A stretch of 64,000 nt of DNA from Talpa occidentalis (GCF_014898055.3 NW_026555331.1:108869194-108933193), one strand, 5' to 3'; counted from the stretch's first letter, positions 10,669 to 22,719 are shown. The notes: generated by a model not told the origin, from the letters alone. Translations and numbers: made by a program.

Positions 10669-12772
10669 TGTTATTAATATTCCCCAAAACAGCGGGGTCT
10701 TCTGATATTTGGAGCCTAACTCTGGGGTTCATTATAACCCTCCAAAATCTCAAGTGTCTAATAAAGCCCCCCTAGTCTGAAATGCCAATATTCATAAAGT
10801 ACCCACATTTAAAGAATGAAAAAATTGGGAGGGGGGCAGAGAAATAGAAAGTCCCTCAGAGGGTACTGGAGTCTTTTGGTTTTGTTTGAATATATTTGGA
10901 GGGAGAGAGAAAAAGAGGGGTTTTACTTGCTTGCTATCTGACCTCTTCTCCTTTCTGTTGATTTAATTTAACACTTGTAGTAAAAGTTCCAGAGGGCACT
11001 TCTATGTGGAGAAAAATCCAGGGTGAAAACCAACCCAAGGAGATATCTATATGGCTTGAGCAGCTCTTGGGAAATAAACTTTGTCCTGCTGGGTTGTTAG
11101 GCTAGGTGGAAGAGTCACTTTGGAGTTGTGCAAGTGTTGGCTAAGTAACAAATATTTGTGCCCACAAATATTTTAGGCTCTGAGGAAGAGTTATCTTCAG
11201 GGAGAATGGTCTTTCGAGGGGCTGGGGCAACACAGGATGACCAAGGAGGCTGTGTGGAGGAAGAACAAAACAGTTCCCACCGTTTGCTAAGAGACCCACT
11301 TAAAACACCGTCAAGATGCACAGAAGACAAGAGACAAAGTGCTTTGGTAACACCTTGTCTGCATTAAGTAAATGTTTATTTTTACAGAAATTTCCTTTGA
11401 AAATTTTTTTCTCTGACATTCTGTGCTATTTTTGTCCACTGGTTTCTTTCTGACTTGAGACTGTAGATGGTATGTTTTAGCATTTTGAAGCTCAATCCTG
11501 GATAGAAAAATCAATATTGAAATTGACAATGGATCTTGAGGAATCCTTGTGAATCTTATGTGCTTCTTCACTTTAAAATTTGTCAATTTCATATGAAGGA
11601 GGTGAAACATGCTTTGTCATCATCACTAGGAATCCAGTCTAGGCCCAGAATTCAAAATAACATTTAAAATCCATGAATTCCCCTCATAACAACAATGTCT
11701 TCCTGACTGTTTTAGAAGTATTTAATTTTTAATAATGACATTCTTTTCTTACTTTACTGCAGGTTAAATGACTTTAATATGAACACTTTTTTTTCTTTTT
11801 CAGCATAGTATTTCAAAGTTTATAGTAAGCTGAGTTTTTAAACTTCCAATTTTTTGTGTGCTTAAGCTTCTAATAACCACAGTGAAGAAAGAAAATGCAA
11901 TATTTGTGTTTAATTTTCTTCCAGTGTATTATCATTAGTATAAATCCCCACATCTTTTCCATTCAGAATTGTAATTTTATTAGACTCTCATATATATGGA
12001 TACATGTATATATTAGCACTTTTTGAGGAAGAAAATGAGACTAGGTTGGATGGTGGAAGGATAGAGCAGAATTATAGGATACTTTTATGAAGCAGGAATG
12101 TAGGTGGTCTCATTTGCTTTGCTGTCAGTGCTCTGATAAAAGGGAGCTGCTGTTCATGAAATAGTAGATCTTTTGTATCTATTTCATCTTTATTATTTCA
12201 ATTATCTAAATGCACATAATAAATGACACTGATTCATGGACTTGGTGTGGGCAGGAGTTCAAAGGCTTCATCAGCAAAGACCCAGGAACTGTAGTGAACA
12301 GCACCCCGCCTCCACTCCACAACACATCTACTGTATAATAAATTAACTTCATCTAGCAACTTCATAACTTTTATGAGGAGAAATTAGAGACCCGATTAAT
12401 ATCATTATCTTCCTCCTTTGGCACTCACGTGAAAGCATGCCAAATTTAGAGACTGGTTCAATGGACTAGAATCTGGTGTTAACACAAAGCTGCTGTTGAA
12501 GGCCAGCAGAATGTCAATGTAAAGTATAAGTCATTATCATTTTAAAGGTTAAGGAGTAGAAGCAGTTTATTTCAAGGCAGAGTGATATGCAATGGCTCTA
12601 TGGAAAACGTTAGTTGCAAATGTAGAGCCCTGACTCACTGTTCTAGCTATGCTAGAAGCTGGCATGACAGGTCATTCTCTGGGCCTCGGGCATGGGCTTG
12701 GTTATTTGTATCTGTTTCCAGCTCAGGGAGGCTACTTTAGCATAGGCACATTTCATAATGAGGCAGATTTTA
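10669..12772. other. Unassigned non-coding stretch
   Basis: No exon, RNA gene or confident repeat in about 2.1 kb. The open frames around 11.1-11.6 kb on both strands are short and show no family resemblance. Composition is ordinary for AT-rich mammalian intergenic DNA. Confidence 0.4.
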
Positions 12773-12783
12773 TTTCCTCTTAA

Positions 12784-13072
12784 TTTTTTTTTAAGATTTA
12801 TTTATTGTATTTATACACGAACCAGGGTACAGTCCAGATGTGTGGGAGGGTGAGAGGATTTACCAGAGACAGAGCAGGGAACAGAACAGGCAGACTGACG
12901 AAATACACTGCTGAGGGGAGTCGCGGGTGTGACAGGAGAGGTCTGCCGCGCTATGTGGGTCCCTCGCCATGTGGGACCCTCGCCCGGCCGGCTGGGATTG
13001 AACTGGCACTGCAGAGGCTGCGAACAGCTTCACAGCAGTGCGCTCAACCTCCTGCGCCACCAGGGGAGGCCC
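12784..13072 (-). mobile_element. CHR-like tRNA-derived SINE, copy 5
   Basis: Antisense copy with 11-bp target-site duplications (tttcctcttaa at 12773-12783 and 13073-13083). The head reads gcgccaccaggggaggccc at the right. A 16-bp segment of the body is tandemly repeated with one mismatch (12953-12968 and 12969-12984, atgtgggtccctcgcc). Its body is intermediate between the two types seen in this window. Confidence 0.93.
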
Positions 13073-13083
13073 TTTCCTCTTAA

Positions 13084-13690
13084 CTTTAACCCCAGGGGAT
13101 TTCATGGGGATCCTGTGTTAAGTGTTGATTTTTGTGGTACTGGGTGCCAAAATCATGCGCTGATTGGTTGTGAACTAGTCACATAGGTTCCTGTCCTAAA
13201 CTGAACTTCCTAACCCTTGGGCCTATTACCTGCTTATAAGGGGGATTCTGGATAAAGAGTATGTGTGTGTGTGTGGTGGAGGGGCGGGGAGGGAAACATT
13301 ACCCTCAACTCACTATAAACAACATGAAGTCATTTAGCCATCATGCCCCCTCAGAAGGGACAGCATGACAGGGAAGTGGCATGGAACTGGTTTTGACACC
13401 ATTTGATTGCCTTCCAAACTATTTAAATTCTGCTGGAAAAACTTCCTTTGTAAAAGTTATTAATAGGACTTTAATAACCACATTTAGCTATTAAATTTAC
13501 TAATTTTTTTATCTGTTCTTTTTTTTTTTTTGCCTTTAGGTTTTTCTTCATTTTATTTGTAGAGTTTTTTCAAATAATTCTGACTTCATCTCACATTGCT
13601 GAAAGTTTTACAGACCACGGCAATGAACTAGTCTGAACACCCTCCAATGAGGGAAATACACTCATTCCCTAGAAAGTGCAATGCATTATT
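13084..13690. other. Unassigned, with short (TG)n and T runs
   Basis: Contains a short TG repeat near 13260-13276 and a T run near 13520-13531. Nothing else is recognised. Confidence 0.4.
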
Positions 13691-13694
13691 TAAG

Positions 13695-14445
13695 ACTTGA
13701 TTTTTTAAGATAAGTTTTATGTTCACAGGAAAACTGAAAGAAAGTTCCAACCATATCCCATAAATCTTCTGCCCCCACACATGCAACTCCCCCGTTAATA
13801 TCCCCCCACCAGAATATTGAATTTGTTATAATCAATGAACCTACGCTGATGATCATAATCACCCCCAGTCACAGTTTACCTTAGGGTTGACTCTTGATGT
13901 ACATTCCATGGGTTTGGACAACTGTATAATGGCACATCCTCCTTTTTTTTTTTTTTTCTTGATTGAGGTGACATTGGTTTACAGCACTGCATGTGGTTTA
14001 GGAGAATAGGTTCACATCTACTCAGGTGTGTGCTATCACACCAACCACATCAAAGCACCTGTAGTCACATAGCTACCATTACAGTAACGCAAAGTATTTC
14101 ACTGCCCCAAATATCCTGCATTGTGCCTATTCATTCCTAGCAACCCCTAATCCTTGGCAAGCTCTGATTTTTGTGTTAAACCAGAATGTCATTTAGTTAT
14201 AATCATACTACCATATTTAGTCTTTTCAGAGTGGTTCCTTTCACTTAATAACATGTATTTAAGGTTTTTCCTTTTTATTTCATGAGTTGATAGCTCATTT
14301 CTCTTCAGGGCTAGAATAATATGTCATTGTCTGGATGGATCACAGTTTATCCACTCACCTACTAAGGACTTCTTGGTTGCTTCCTACTTTGGGAAACTAT
14401 GAATAAAGCTGCTATAAACATTCAGTTGCAGGTAGATGGAAGAAT
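13695..14445 (-). mobile_element. Old LINE-1 (L1M-type) 3' region, antisense
   Basis: Long ordered match to the antisense L1M 3' pattern: 'gttcacaggaaaactgaaag', 'cccccacacatgcaactcccccgttaatatcccc', 'atgtacattccatgggtttggacaactgtataatgg', 'aacccctaatccttggcaag', 'ttgatagctcatttctcttcagggctagaataatatg' and 'tgaataaagctgctataaacatt'. It is interrupted by a nested LINE-1 3' end (about 13942-14065). Non-coding. Confidence 0.8.
13942..14065 (-). mobile_element. Nested LINE-1 3' end, antisense
   Basis: T run followed by tgattgaggtgacattggtttacagcactgcatgtggtttaggagaatag, the antisense LINE-1 3' terminus. The same terminus occurs at about 5955. It interrupts the older LINE-1 exactly where the reference order expects 'ccatcattatagtatcat'. 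It is 5'-truncated to about 120 bp. Confidence 0.7.
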
Positions 14446-16015
14446 TTTGAATGTAGCAGTTTTATTCCAAATCTTATTACTTTTTCCTATTATTTTAAAT
14501 CACAAAACAATAAACCAGGAGTCTGACATTTTGCTAAAAATGTTCTGGCATCTTGAGCTTTTTTTTTTTTTTCAATTAAGTTATGAAATACTCGTTGCCA
14601 AAACAGTCACTGGGATTTGTTGTGAAAGTCATCAAAATATAATTGAAGTCTACCGCTATTTCAAGTAATTTGGAATTTCTTGCATTTTCCCTCAGTGGTC
14701 CGGTTTCAAATTTAATTAACTTGGAAAAGTAGGTTGCCATCACCTATGGGATCTTGAAAAGTACATTTGAAAGAATATCTTATACATCTATACAAATAGA
14801 CCACAAAATGGGGTTAGTAATTTGGTAATAGGAAGATCATTATATTTTAAGTGATAGTTAATTTATTCTGTTTATCCATAGGAAGCAGGCAAGAAGGAAT
14901 GTAAAACACCAAAGTAGAAACATTCTGCTATGAACTTTAACTAATGCTAATGACTGAAATTGAACAGCAGTTTTCAGTCCTGTGGATAATCACTCATACT
15001 GAACTCCTTCTGCAGTAGATGAGAAGAAGTATCTAAAGCAAATCTGTAATAGGCAAAAAGCAAGAGAATATAGGAATGTTGTATATTGATTCAGGTCTAG
15101 CAAATATAAAACCAGTCATTGGTGAGGAAAGGATTTTGGAATGGTCTTTAAAATTCTTTTAAGTATATGTTTCTATAAAGTTGGCCGTAGAAAACTTTTT
15201 CCTGTGGAGCATGGTGTTAGAAGTATACATTTTCAAAAGAGAAGGAAGGAAATGATTCCACCATATAATAAAAAAGTGTTGAGATTGAAGCAACTTTTAT
15301 AAATCTCACATTTTAAGATGATATATATTATACTTTTCTGGCTAATAGTCCTAACATTCAGATATGTAGAAATGCAGGCACTGCATGAAAACTGAAAATA
15401 TTTTATAATCAATTGCTTTCCCTTGAGGACAAATCTTTGGATTGCCTGGTCTTTTATATGAGAGGGATTTTTGCTAAATTGAATCTTTAAGACAAATAAA
15501 TAATCCTGTGTGAAGTCTAATTTTTAGCTGTTTTTCTTAGTGGAGGAGAGGGGTACTTCAGGACCCCCAAACCTGCCTGCTCTAAATAGGTTCTGCCATC
15601 TGCCATATCAAGACAAAATATAGTAAGACCTTCACTAGAAAATACCTTTAATATAGTCAGTGTGCAATAAGGAGATGAGAAAGATTATACTTAAAATAGT
15701 TTCTAATTAAACACCCAAATTTACCCATCCCTTCATGAGAAAATGCCCAGCCAAACAGGACTGGCCCAAAGCAGGGCCACCGGGACCCAAAAACGTGCCA
15801 CAAGTCAAAGGCTCATTTTGGTGGGGAAGCAGGAAAGGCGCAGAAGGGGCCAGGCAAGTCTGGAAGGAAAAGAGCAAAATCAAAATCCAAGTCAAGGTAA
15901 AGGCTGCAATTGTCAGCCTCCCCACATGTCTCTCACCCATGTGTCTGTCTCTTTCAAGTGTCTCCTTCCATGTCCCCCAAGTCCCTGGTACAGGTCCAAG
16001 GCCAAAAAGAGAATG
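14446..16015. other. Unassigned non-coding stretch
   Basis: No exon, RNA gene or confident repeat. The overlapping frames near 15.7-16.1 kb owe their openness to a Gly/Pro/Lys-rich patch and run straight into LINE-1 sequence, so they are not credible genes. Confidence 0.4.
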
Positions 16016-16024
16016 CAGCTTCTT

Positions 16025-16537
16025 TTTTTTTTCTTTAATTATTATTTCATTTTATATACTTTTTACATCATTTTTTATTTTTGTACAATGTATGCATTTT
16101 CATCTTGGTTTTAGTCCCTGGGAATCACCACCCATTTACCTGTGAACTATCACCAAGGTCCCTTGTGCTCTTCCCACCCCTGTTTTGGTCCTACTCCCTT
16201 CTCCCCTCCTCCGCCCACCCCTGGCAGAATGTCTCGGGTTTATTGTTGCCTGTTGGTTTTGATTTTTACTTTATTATGTTTTTTTTTTTCCTGATCCCTA
16301 TTTGAATCCTCTACATTAGTGAGACCATCTGATATTTTTCTTTTTCTTTCAGGCTTATTTCACCAAGCATGATCCCTTCCAGCTCCATCCATGTTGCTGC
16401 AAATGACATGAGTTTATCTTTTTTGATTGCTGAGTAATATTCCATTATATATACATACCACATCATCTTGACCCAGTCATCTATTTTTGGGCATTTGGGT
16501 TGTTTCCATAGCTTACCAATTGTAAATAGTGCAAAAA
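16025..16537 (-). mobile_element. 5'-truncated LINE-1, antisense
   Basis: Starts with a T run and continues through the antisense LINE-1 3'UTR into the end of ORF2 (gcatgatcccttccagctcc, tgctgagtaatattccatta, gggcatttgggttgtttcc). Short target-site duplications, cagcttctt at 16016-16024 and 16538-16546, support a single insertion of about 510 bp. Better preserved than the L1M relics around it. No complete frame. Confidence 0.8.
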
Positions 16538-16920
16538 CAGCTTCTTCACGTGTCCCTCTGTTCCACGTGCCTCTTCCAGATCTACTACTTGAATTACATC
16601 TTTTCTTTTCCGAGTCTTCTCTCGTTTCTCCTCCCTACTCAGCTCTCCTCTTTCTGGGTGGGGCAGGGAACCTGGAACCTCTCTTTCTCCTGGGATTACC
16701 TTGTTACACTTTTTGTTCTAAAAAGATTCATTTTTTACCTTGTTGATGCTATTAAGATGTGTCTGCATTAGTCACTATGATCCATCCTTGCTTTCTTTTT
16801 AAAAGACTGTATTTCTTGTAATTTCACAGATTCTAAAGAATGAGTTTCCACTTTTAAGTAGGCATAATGAAAATAGCTACTCATTTACTTTTCTTCCCTC
16901 CCTCACTTCCAGGAAACAGA
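16538..16920. other. Unassigned non-coding stretch
   Basis: Pyrimidine-rich, with short chance frames continuing out of the LINE-1. No repeat or gene recognised. Confidence 0.35.
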
Positions 16921-16929
16921 GAAAACTAG

Positions 16930-17075
16930 TGACTCACTAATTCAGCAAGTATTTGTTGTGTGTACCCTGTCCTAGGCATTGGCATATAGAACTGGCTCCC
17001 ATGAATTTTCTGGAGAAATGTAGCAGATGTCTCCCGGATGGCATCAAGGCTAAAGATCTTCCTTAGCACCAAAAC
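16930..17075 (-). mobile_element. LINE-2 3' relic, antisense
   Basis: actaattcagcaagtatttgttgtgtgtaccctgtcctaggcattgg follows the antisense LINE-2 3' pattern (ttcaacaaatatttattgagcacctactatgtgccaggcactgttctaggc). Confidence 0.7.
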
Positions 17076-17195
17076 AAATAGCAGTGTAAATGGCCCAATA
17101 TTACACCTACAGCTTTGCATTTATGCATTATGCTTTGCATATGGTCTTAGGTCTGTGAGTGTGATATCAGAATTGTTTTATCAGAATTGGTTTTT

Positions 17196-17402
17196 TTAAT
17201 CAGAATTGTTTTGCATATTTGGGGTCTTTTGTGGGTCCATATAAACTTCAATGATGTTTGTTCCATTGAAATTTTGATAATGATTCACTGAAGTTTTTAT
17301 TGCTTTAGGAAATGTGGCCATTTCAATAATGATAATCTTTCTAATCCCTGAGGTGAAAATATCTTTCCATTTCTTTGTATGATCTTCTATTCCTTTTAAC
17401 AA
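17196..17402 (-). pseudogene. LINE-1 ORF2 C-terminal relic
   Basis: The antisense translation shows the LINE-1 ORF2 signature KKWKDIFTSG, then an isoleucine-rich segment, MATFPKAIKT, and a final DPQKTP. These correspond to the conserved ORF2 stretch 'NKWKDIPCSWIGR…NIVKM…LPKAIYRF…' and 'W.HKRP.IAKTIL'. Only about 68 codons survive and no reverse-transcriptase or endonuclease domain remains. It is a fragment of a dead retrotransposon, not a host gene. Confidence 0.75.
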
Positions 17403-18130
17403 TATTATATAGTATTCGTTGTATAGGTATTTGACCTCTTTTGTTAAGTTTTCCTCTATTATATGTTTGAATAAGTTCTCTGAACCCCTTCTCCTTTGGG
17501 GATACCTATTATTTTTATATTGCCGTTGCTAATGAAATCTGATAGTTCTCAAAGCATTTCTTCAATTTTTTTAAACTTCATATTTCTATTCTTCCACCTG
17601 GGTTCTTTGTGCATTGCTATCGTTAAGGTCACTGCTTTGATTCTCTGTTTAATCTATTATGCTTTCATATTCTTCTCCAGAATATTTTAACTCGCCTATT
17701 AAGAATTTTACATTCTGAATCTCTGTTATTTTCCCATTTAAAGCTCAATTTCTATTTATTAATTTTATTTCTCAGCACATTAATTTGTTTTCTGAATTTT
17801 GTTGTATCTCATTGAATAGCTTTTCTGATCTCTCTTGTATCGTTCTTACTTGCCTTTTCTCTGTGTTCTTTCATCTGTTTGATTTTCCTTATTATGGCAA
17901 TTTTGAACTCTCTGATAGGTAAATAAAACCTTCCATGTCTTTGCAGTGGATTCTGGACAGTTGTTCTCCCTTCGTAATATAATGTTCCCTTGTGATCTCA
18001 AGGTGCCATGTATTGTTTTTCAATCTACTCAAAAGCTGCTTTGGATTTCCTCATTTTTAAAAAATATCTGTAGTGTAACTTAGAGAGTTGACCTACTTTC
18101 ACTTTTCCAGTAGATGGCACTATGGTTTTA
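17403..18130 (-). mobile_element. Probable LINE-1 5'/ORF1-side relic, antisense
   Basis: T-rich sequence with antisense wording typical of the 5' side of old LINE-1: 'ttcatctgtttgattttcctt', 'ttttgaactctctgataggtaaat', 'ttctccagaat'. It is continuous with the ORF2 relic at its left but jumps past most of ORF2, so there is either an internal deletion or a second element. Confidence 0.4.
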
Positions 18131-19015
18131 TTTGATTTTAATTTTTTGGTTTGCATAGGTACTAAGACCTGTTTTTGCAGTTGCTGAGTCAGAAGGTTGG
18201 GGAAGGGGGGCCTTAAAGGTTCCAATGACTGGTGGTTATTTGCTTTGAGGTGGGGAGGACTGGCTTGTGTTTGTGGCACCACTGATATCGCTCCTTTCTG
18301 GGGCCCAGGCCTAAGACACTGTAGTCTGTATGCTGTTAGTGTACTTCATGAGCTCAGTAGCATGGGGGAGGGATAACTCTGTCTATCTTTGTTCTTTTTA
18401 CTGTAGATCCAGCCTGTGGGGAGCACCTCAGGCCCTCTGCATGTGTTTCCTTTCAGTCAATAGTATGTGTCTCTATGCCATTTAATGCTCCCTTTCCCAG
18501 GACTCCTGGCTAAACCAATAGCCCTGCCATCTGGAATCTCCCATGCCAGAATGCAACCTCCAGACATTTACTTCCACTACCCTCTTGTTCAGTGAAACTG
18601 GCTTTCTTCTCTGTCTCTTTCTCTCCTTTGTTGCAGTTTGTATTGATCTCTGATGTCCAAGAGGTTTCCAGTTTCCCCTCTAACCCATAAGACTCTCTAG
18701 ATACAGTGTTCTTCTGGTTAACTGTTAGATTATCCTCTTAGAGTGAAGTCGGTAACTTCCTTTAATGTCATCTTGGTTGGCAAATCTATTGACATTTTAA
18801 ATTGTATTTTTCAGTTTAACAATTTCCTTTTGAAGTTGTTGGGTAAAATTTGAAATTATCAGATTTATGAAAAACTCTTAAATTTGTCTGTGGGTCTTCA
18901 GATTTTTTATGATTAAAATTGTCAGTGGGTTCTTGTTACAGTTTTATGTGAACTTTATAACAGTCATTTCTTGTCAACCAGCAAAATAATAATAAGGAAG
19001 TAAAAACAAAATCCT
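18131..19015. other. Unassigned, perhaps further LINE-1
   Basis: Nothing firmly recognised. The segment to about 18780 (ending with ctttaatgtcatcttggttgg) may still belong to the antisense LINE-1 5' end. Confidence 0.3.
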
Positions 19016-19019
19016 TTCC

Positions 19020-19120
19020 TAATATGTTCAGATATGTTCAGATAGTATGAACCTAGGCCACTGAATCATATACATTGTTGTAAACCACTGTTACCTCAAT
19101 AAAAAATAATACAATAAAAA
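19020..19120 (+). mobile_element. LINE-1 3' end fragment
   Basis: Ends with acattgttgtaaaccactgttacctcaataaaa, the sense version of the LINE-1 3' terminus seen in antisense at 5955 and 13955, followed by an A-rich tail. About 100 bp, 5'-truncated. A direct repeat gatatgttcagatatgttca lies at its start. Confidence 0.5.
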
Positions 19121-19138
19121 GATAATGTGATCATTTGA

Positions 19139-19560
19139 CTTTTTCTTCACTGGATGGATTATCCAGTAACCTAAGAGGCTATTCATTACTTTTACTTAAA
19201 ATATGTCTCTCCTGAAGAGAGTAATGATTTTTGCATGCTTTAAAAATGTTGTGGTTGCAATTTGCTTTTCTTTATAACACTTTCCTGTCATTAAATATTC
19301 TTGAAAATGCATTTTTCATGACTATGTAATATTCTATTCCATAGTTATCATAATTTATAGAAGCATATTTTTCATGTTAGATTTATAGCCACCACCTAAT
19401 GTTCACTCCTCTATAAATAATGCTATAACAAAAATACTTGTACACAATTTTTTGACTGTATCTTGATTATTTCTTTAAAATGATTTTCAGAATTGGAATA
19501 ACTGGGTTAACATAATGAACACTGAAGGCATTTGAATCCAAAATATTTCCAAATTATTTT
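19139..19560 (-). mobile_element. Old LINE-1-like relic, antisense
   Basis: The words ctatgtaatattctattccatag, ctctataaataatgctataac, aatacttgtacacaattttttg and ttcagaattggaataactggg follow the antisense order of old LINE-1 3' ends ('…attgtgaataatgctgcaatgaacatcctt…gaatttctgggtcaaaggg'). Confidence 0.5.
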
Positions 19561-20060
19561 TCATCACAGTGTAAATTAAAATTAAATTTTAATCCTAATG
19601 TCATACTGATGATTAAGAGAGAGAATCTGAATCTTCAACACTCTAGTTTAATGAGAAAATCAGATCTAAATCAAAATCACCATTATTACATATAACGTGT
19701 TTAACAGCCCTGCCAAGAACATGTAATGTTGGACCTGAAGGTGACTTTAGACACTGTTTCATTTTATGTGGGTCTGAACTGAGGCCTATGGAGGTAAAGT
19801 TACTTACCTGATGATGCAGAGGATTGGTGTTGCTGTGAGGTGGGAACCAGCAGTGTGATCACCATTACTTGGTTTCACATTTTATAATTCTATATAATTT
19901 GTGTGCTTTCAATTTATTTAATTTGAACATAGCAACCCTATATGACAAGCAAGGGATGAGTTATGATAGCTATTTTCTAAGAAAACTGGACCCCCACCCC
20001 CAGAAATTGATAACCTTGTGCATAGCCCAGTGGTAGGCTGGGCTAGGTTGAATGCTCGGT
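19561..20060. other. Unassigned non-coding stretch
   Basis: No gene or confident repeat recognised. Confidence 0.35.
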
Positions 20061-20061
20061 T

Positions 20062-20226
20062 CAGTAAGCCAGTGTTCTCAGTCTTGGTTATGCATTAGAG
20101 TCACCAGGAAAATGCTGATGCTTAGACTCTATTTCAGATCAATTGCTCAGAACTTTGGGAATAAACTATACATTCATATTTTTTTAAAGCTCCTCTAATG
20201 ATTCCAGTGTGTAGGTAGGGTTGAGA
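20062..20226 (+). mobile_element. hAT-Charlie MITE (MER5-like)
   Basis: Begins gtgttctcagtcttggttatgcattagagtcaccagg and ends aaagctcctctaatgattccagtgtgtag…ttgagaac. This gives the near-palindromic arrangement of MER5-type non-autonomous hAT elements. Non-coding. Confidence 0.75.
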
Positions 20227-20790
20227 ACATACTACATCTAGAATAGGGTAAGACTTTATCTCTCCTGCCACCTCTGATCTTTTGGTAGTCTTACATGGAG
20301 CCTAGTATTAAGAAGGATTCTGATACTTCTTGTCTTAGCAAGAGATTGTGGAGCATCATTTTAATGTCTGCCGTGAACTGAGACTGCAGAGTTATGTCAC
20401 TCTCCTGGCATTGTAGATATTTTACATGCCACTCAAATTTTCTAGAAGTATCTTCACATTAAAAACACATGAAAATAAAGGCAAACAAGAACTCTTGTTA
20501 ATGTTCTGTATGAGTGGCAAGCAGTCTCAAAAGGTTAAAGCAAATTTCTATGATATTGTTAGTATTCAAAAATATTTTTCTAGCAATGGTTATCCCTCTG
20601 CCTGTGAAAAGAAATATTGCTTATAAATAGCATAGTCAATAGTTAACCTTTTGTTTTCCTAGGCTTAATATTTATTTTGAAACTTTCTGAAGTGAATTCA
20701 AAATAAAATGGGAAAGTAAAGAGAGAAAACTCCATGTGGCTCTTTGGAGTTTTTTTAGTTTGCCAGGACTCTTATAATAAAATACCCCAG
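20227..20790. other. Unassigned non-coding stretch
   Basis: No gene or repeat recognised. A 66-codon plus-strand frame here has no family resemblance. Confidence 0.35.
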
Positions 20791-20796
20791 ATGGAT

Positions 20797-20996
20797 CGGA
20801 ATGGTCTCAACCAGGCAGTACTGGCAATGTCTGCAGACATTTTGGTTGTCATAACTAGAGTGAGAGGCTGCTAATGGCGTCTAATGGGTAGAGACCAGGG
20901 ATGCTGCTAAATACCATACAATGCATAGGACAACCGCTCATCAAAAAATACTTATCTGGCTCAAAATGTCCATGATGTTGAGCCTGAGAAACTGTG
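20797..20996 (+). mobile_element. MER20 (hAT-Charlie MITE)
   Basis: Clear MER20 order: tggcaatgtctgcagacattttggttgtcataact, then gctaatggcgtctaatgggtagagaccagggatgctgctaaa, then 'acaatgcataggaca', 'cttatctggctcaaaatgtc' and a terminal 'ttgagcctgagaaactg'. Nearly full length (about 200 bp). Confidence 0.9.
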
Positions 20997-20997
20997 A

Positions 20998-21165
20998 GTT
21001 GGATAGGTCTCAAGTTGAATCCCTACTATGATACCTATTAGATGGGTGACCTTGTTATATATGCCCTTCTTTATGAATATCCTCATCTGTAACCTCATAG
21101 TAGGTTAAAGGAGATCATCTATTACAGCTTTTAGCACATGGCCTGACTCCTGGGAAACTCTTAAC
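20998..21165 (+). mobile_element. MIR relic
   Basis: gatgggtgaccttgttatatat, then ctcatctgtaac, then aggttaaaggagatcat and agcttttagcacatggcctgactc. This is a diverged sense MIR in the right order. Confidence 0.6.
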
Positions 21166-21690
21166 ACTCTCTAAGTGCTTTATAGATTTCTCACCCACAG
21201 ATGCCTCACTTGAGAGCTCAAGTTGGAATTAGAATTGGGAGGTATCCATCATGAGGAAAGAGAAGGAACCCCTCCAAGCACAGGTAGGTAGTTAGGTCAC
21301 AAGGAGGCCAAGGCCAGGGCTTGCAGAAATATATTGAATTCCACATTTTATTTGGATGTTTTCCAGTTTCAAATATGTCTACTACATTGGGCAAAATATG
21401 ACTTAGGGACAACCCTTTCTGAATGTAAAAGGTTACATCATGCATTTCCAGTATCTGTGCAGACTGCTGCTGCTTCCTTGAAATCATTTAGAAAGAGGGC
21501 TGTCGGGCACATCAGATTTCCTGCTCATGGTGTCAGGTCCAGAGGGCCATGCAGGGGGAGGGAGAGTCAGAGGAGTGGAAAGCATTTCTTCAGAGGGGAG
21601 GACTGTTTGACACACACAGTATTCCTGCAGTTTTCTGCTAAGTATAGTTATTAGAATGCATTTCCATTTTGGGACCTCCAGAGAGATTTG
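21166..21690. other. Unassigned non-coding stretch
   Basis: Short overlapping frames on both strands without family resemblance. No repeat recognised. Confidence 0.35.
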
Positions 21691-21696
21691 TATGCG

Positions 21697-21880
21697 CGAT
21701 CAAGCTATGGAAAGTGTGGTTAGTGGGTCAGGAGCATTTGCTTCATGGAGGAGCTAGTTAGAAATGCAGAATCCCAGGCTCCACTCCTGAGGACCTAGTG
21801 CAGCAGAACCTTCCTTGTAATAAGATCACCAGGCAATTCCTTCCCAGCAGTGTGGGAAACACTGCTCCGGTCCCTGTGTT
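21697..21880 (+). mobile_element. MER5A-type hAT MITE
   Basis: ggagctagttagaaatgcagaatcccaggctccactcctgaggacct, then agatcaccaggcaattcctt and gtgtgggaaacactgctc match the MER5A arrangement (…cttgttagaaatgcaaattctcgggccccacccc…ccaggtgattc…gagaaccactg). Confidence 0.75.
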
Positions 21881-22239
21881 ATGGCTCCCTCTTCCCTTCA
21901 TTGCAGTGTTCTCCTTTTGTGAATGGCTCCTTGGATCTCTTGTACTTTTCTTTTATTGTGAGCCACTTTAAATCCTTCTTTGGGTTTCAGTGGGGCACAA
22001 ATATTTAATAAGTACAAAGGTAGGGCGTGCACTGGAGGAAGACTTAGCTTTGCATCAAGAATGATGCATTTGAAACACAGCACTGGCACAGATATTTATT
22101 CTCTTCTCACCATGTTCTGAGGGCCCGGGGCTAGTTTCTTGTGACTAAAGAAGTACTGTGAAGACCTCTGATAGGAAAATAAAAAAATCAAGGTCCCCAA
22201 CAATGGGAGTGTATCAAGGGAGGGCAGCCAGAGTATAAG

Positions 22240-22331
22240 GTTGCACAATTGCATTAGATTCCTGCTTCTTACTAGAAACCTGGTCCTGGTCAAATTAGTT
22301 CATCTCACTGAGCTTTTTGCTTGTGCTTTCA
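22240..22331 (+). mobile_element. 5' part of a MIR, truncated at a duplication junction
   Basis: gattcctgcttcttactagaaacctggtcctggtcaaattagttcatctcactgagctt matches the first half of MIR up to 'ctgagcctcag'. The expected continuation is replaced abruptly by the duplicated segment at 22332. Confidence 0.5.
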
Positions 22332-22448
22332 AGTTAAACAGCCTGGGTTTAATCTGGGTCCATGGCATCATAGCTCCACAAATAATCAACTGGCCAATCA
22401 CCTTTAAAATGGGGATAATACTAGGGGATTCAGAGGGGTTTTGTGAGG
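22332..22448 (+). repeat. Local duplication, copy A (MIR-derived, 117 bp)
   Basis: About 117 bp from agttaaacagcctgggttt to ggttttgtgagga. It is about 90% identical by eye to 22720-22836, including non-MIR wording such as catagctccacaaataatc. The flanks of the two copies differ. The MIR word tttaaaatggggataata lies inside. Confidence 0.85.
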
Positions 22449-22551
22449 AATGAGATCCTGTGCCATCACAGGCTTTTTGTGATAAATAGATGTGTAATAA
22501 GGGGCCTAGTACATAATATGGGCCTAGGAAATGGAGGTTTGGTGATGTCGA

Positions 22552-22571
22552 CAACGATGATGATGATAAAA
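22552..22571 (+). repeat. Short (GAT)n-like tract
   Basis: Imperfect GAT/GAC trinucleotides between the two copies of the duplicated MIR segment (acaacgatgatgatgataaa). Confidence 0.7.
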
Positions 22572-22719
22572 GACTGATTGTTCAGCTTTGAGGTAAGAAA
22601 TGTCTTAGAAATAGTCTTCAAGTGAACAGTTTTTGTGCAAAGTGGTGCTTGTTTTTCTGGTATGGGTGTACAGACTATGGAGACCATTCAAATGTAGTGT
22701 ATAAGATAATATGCCTGGA

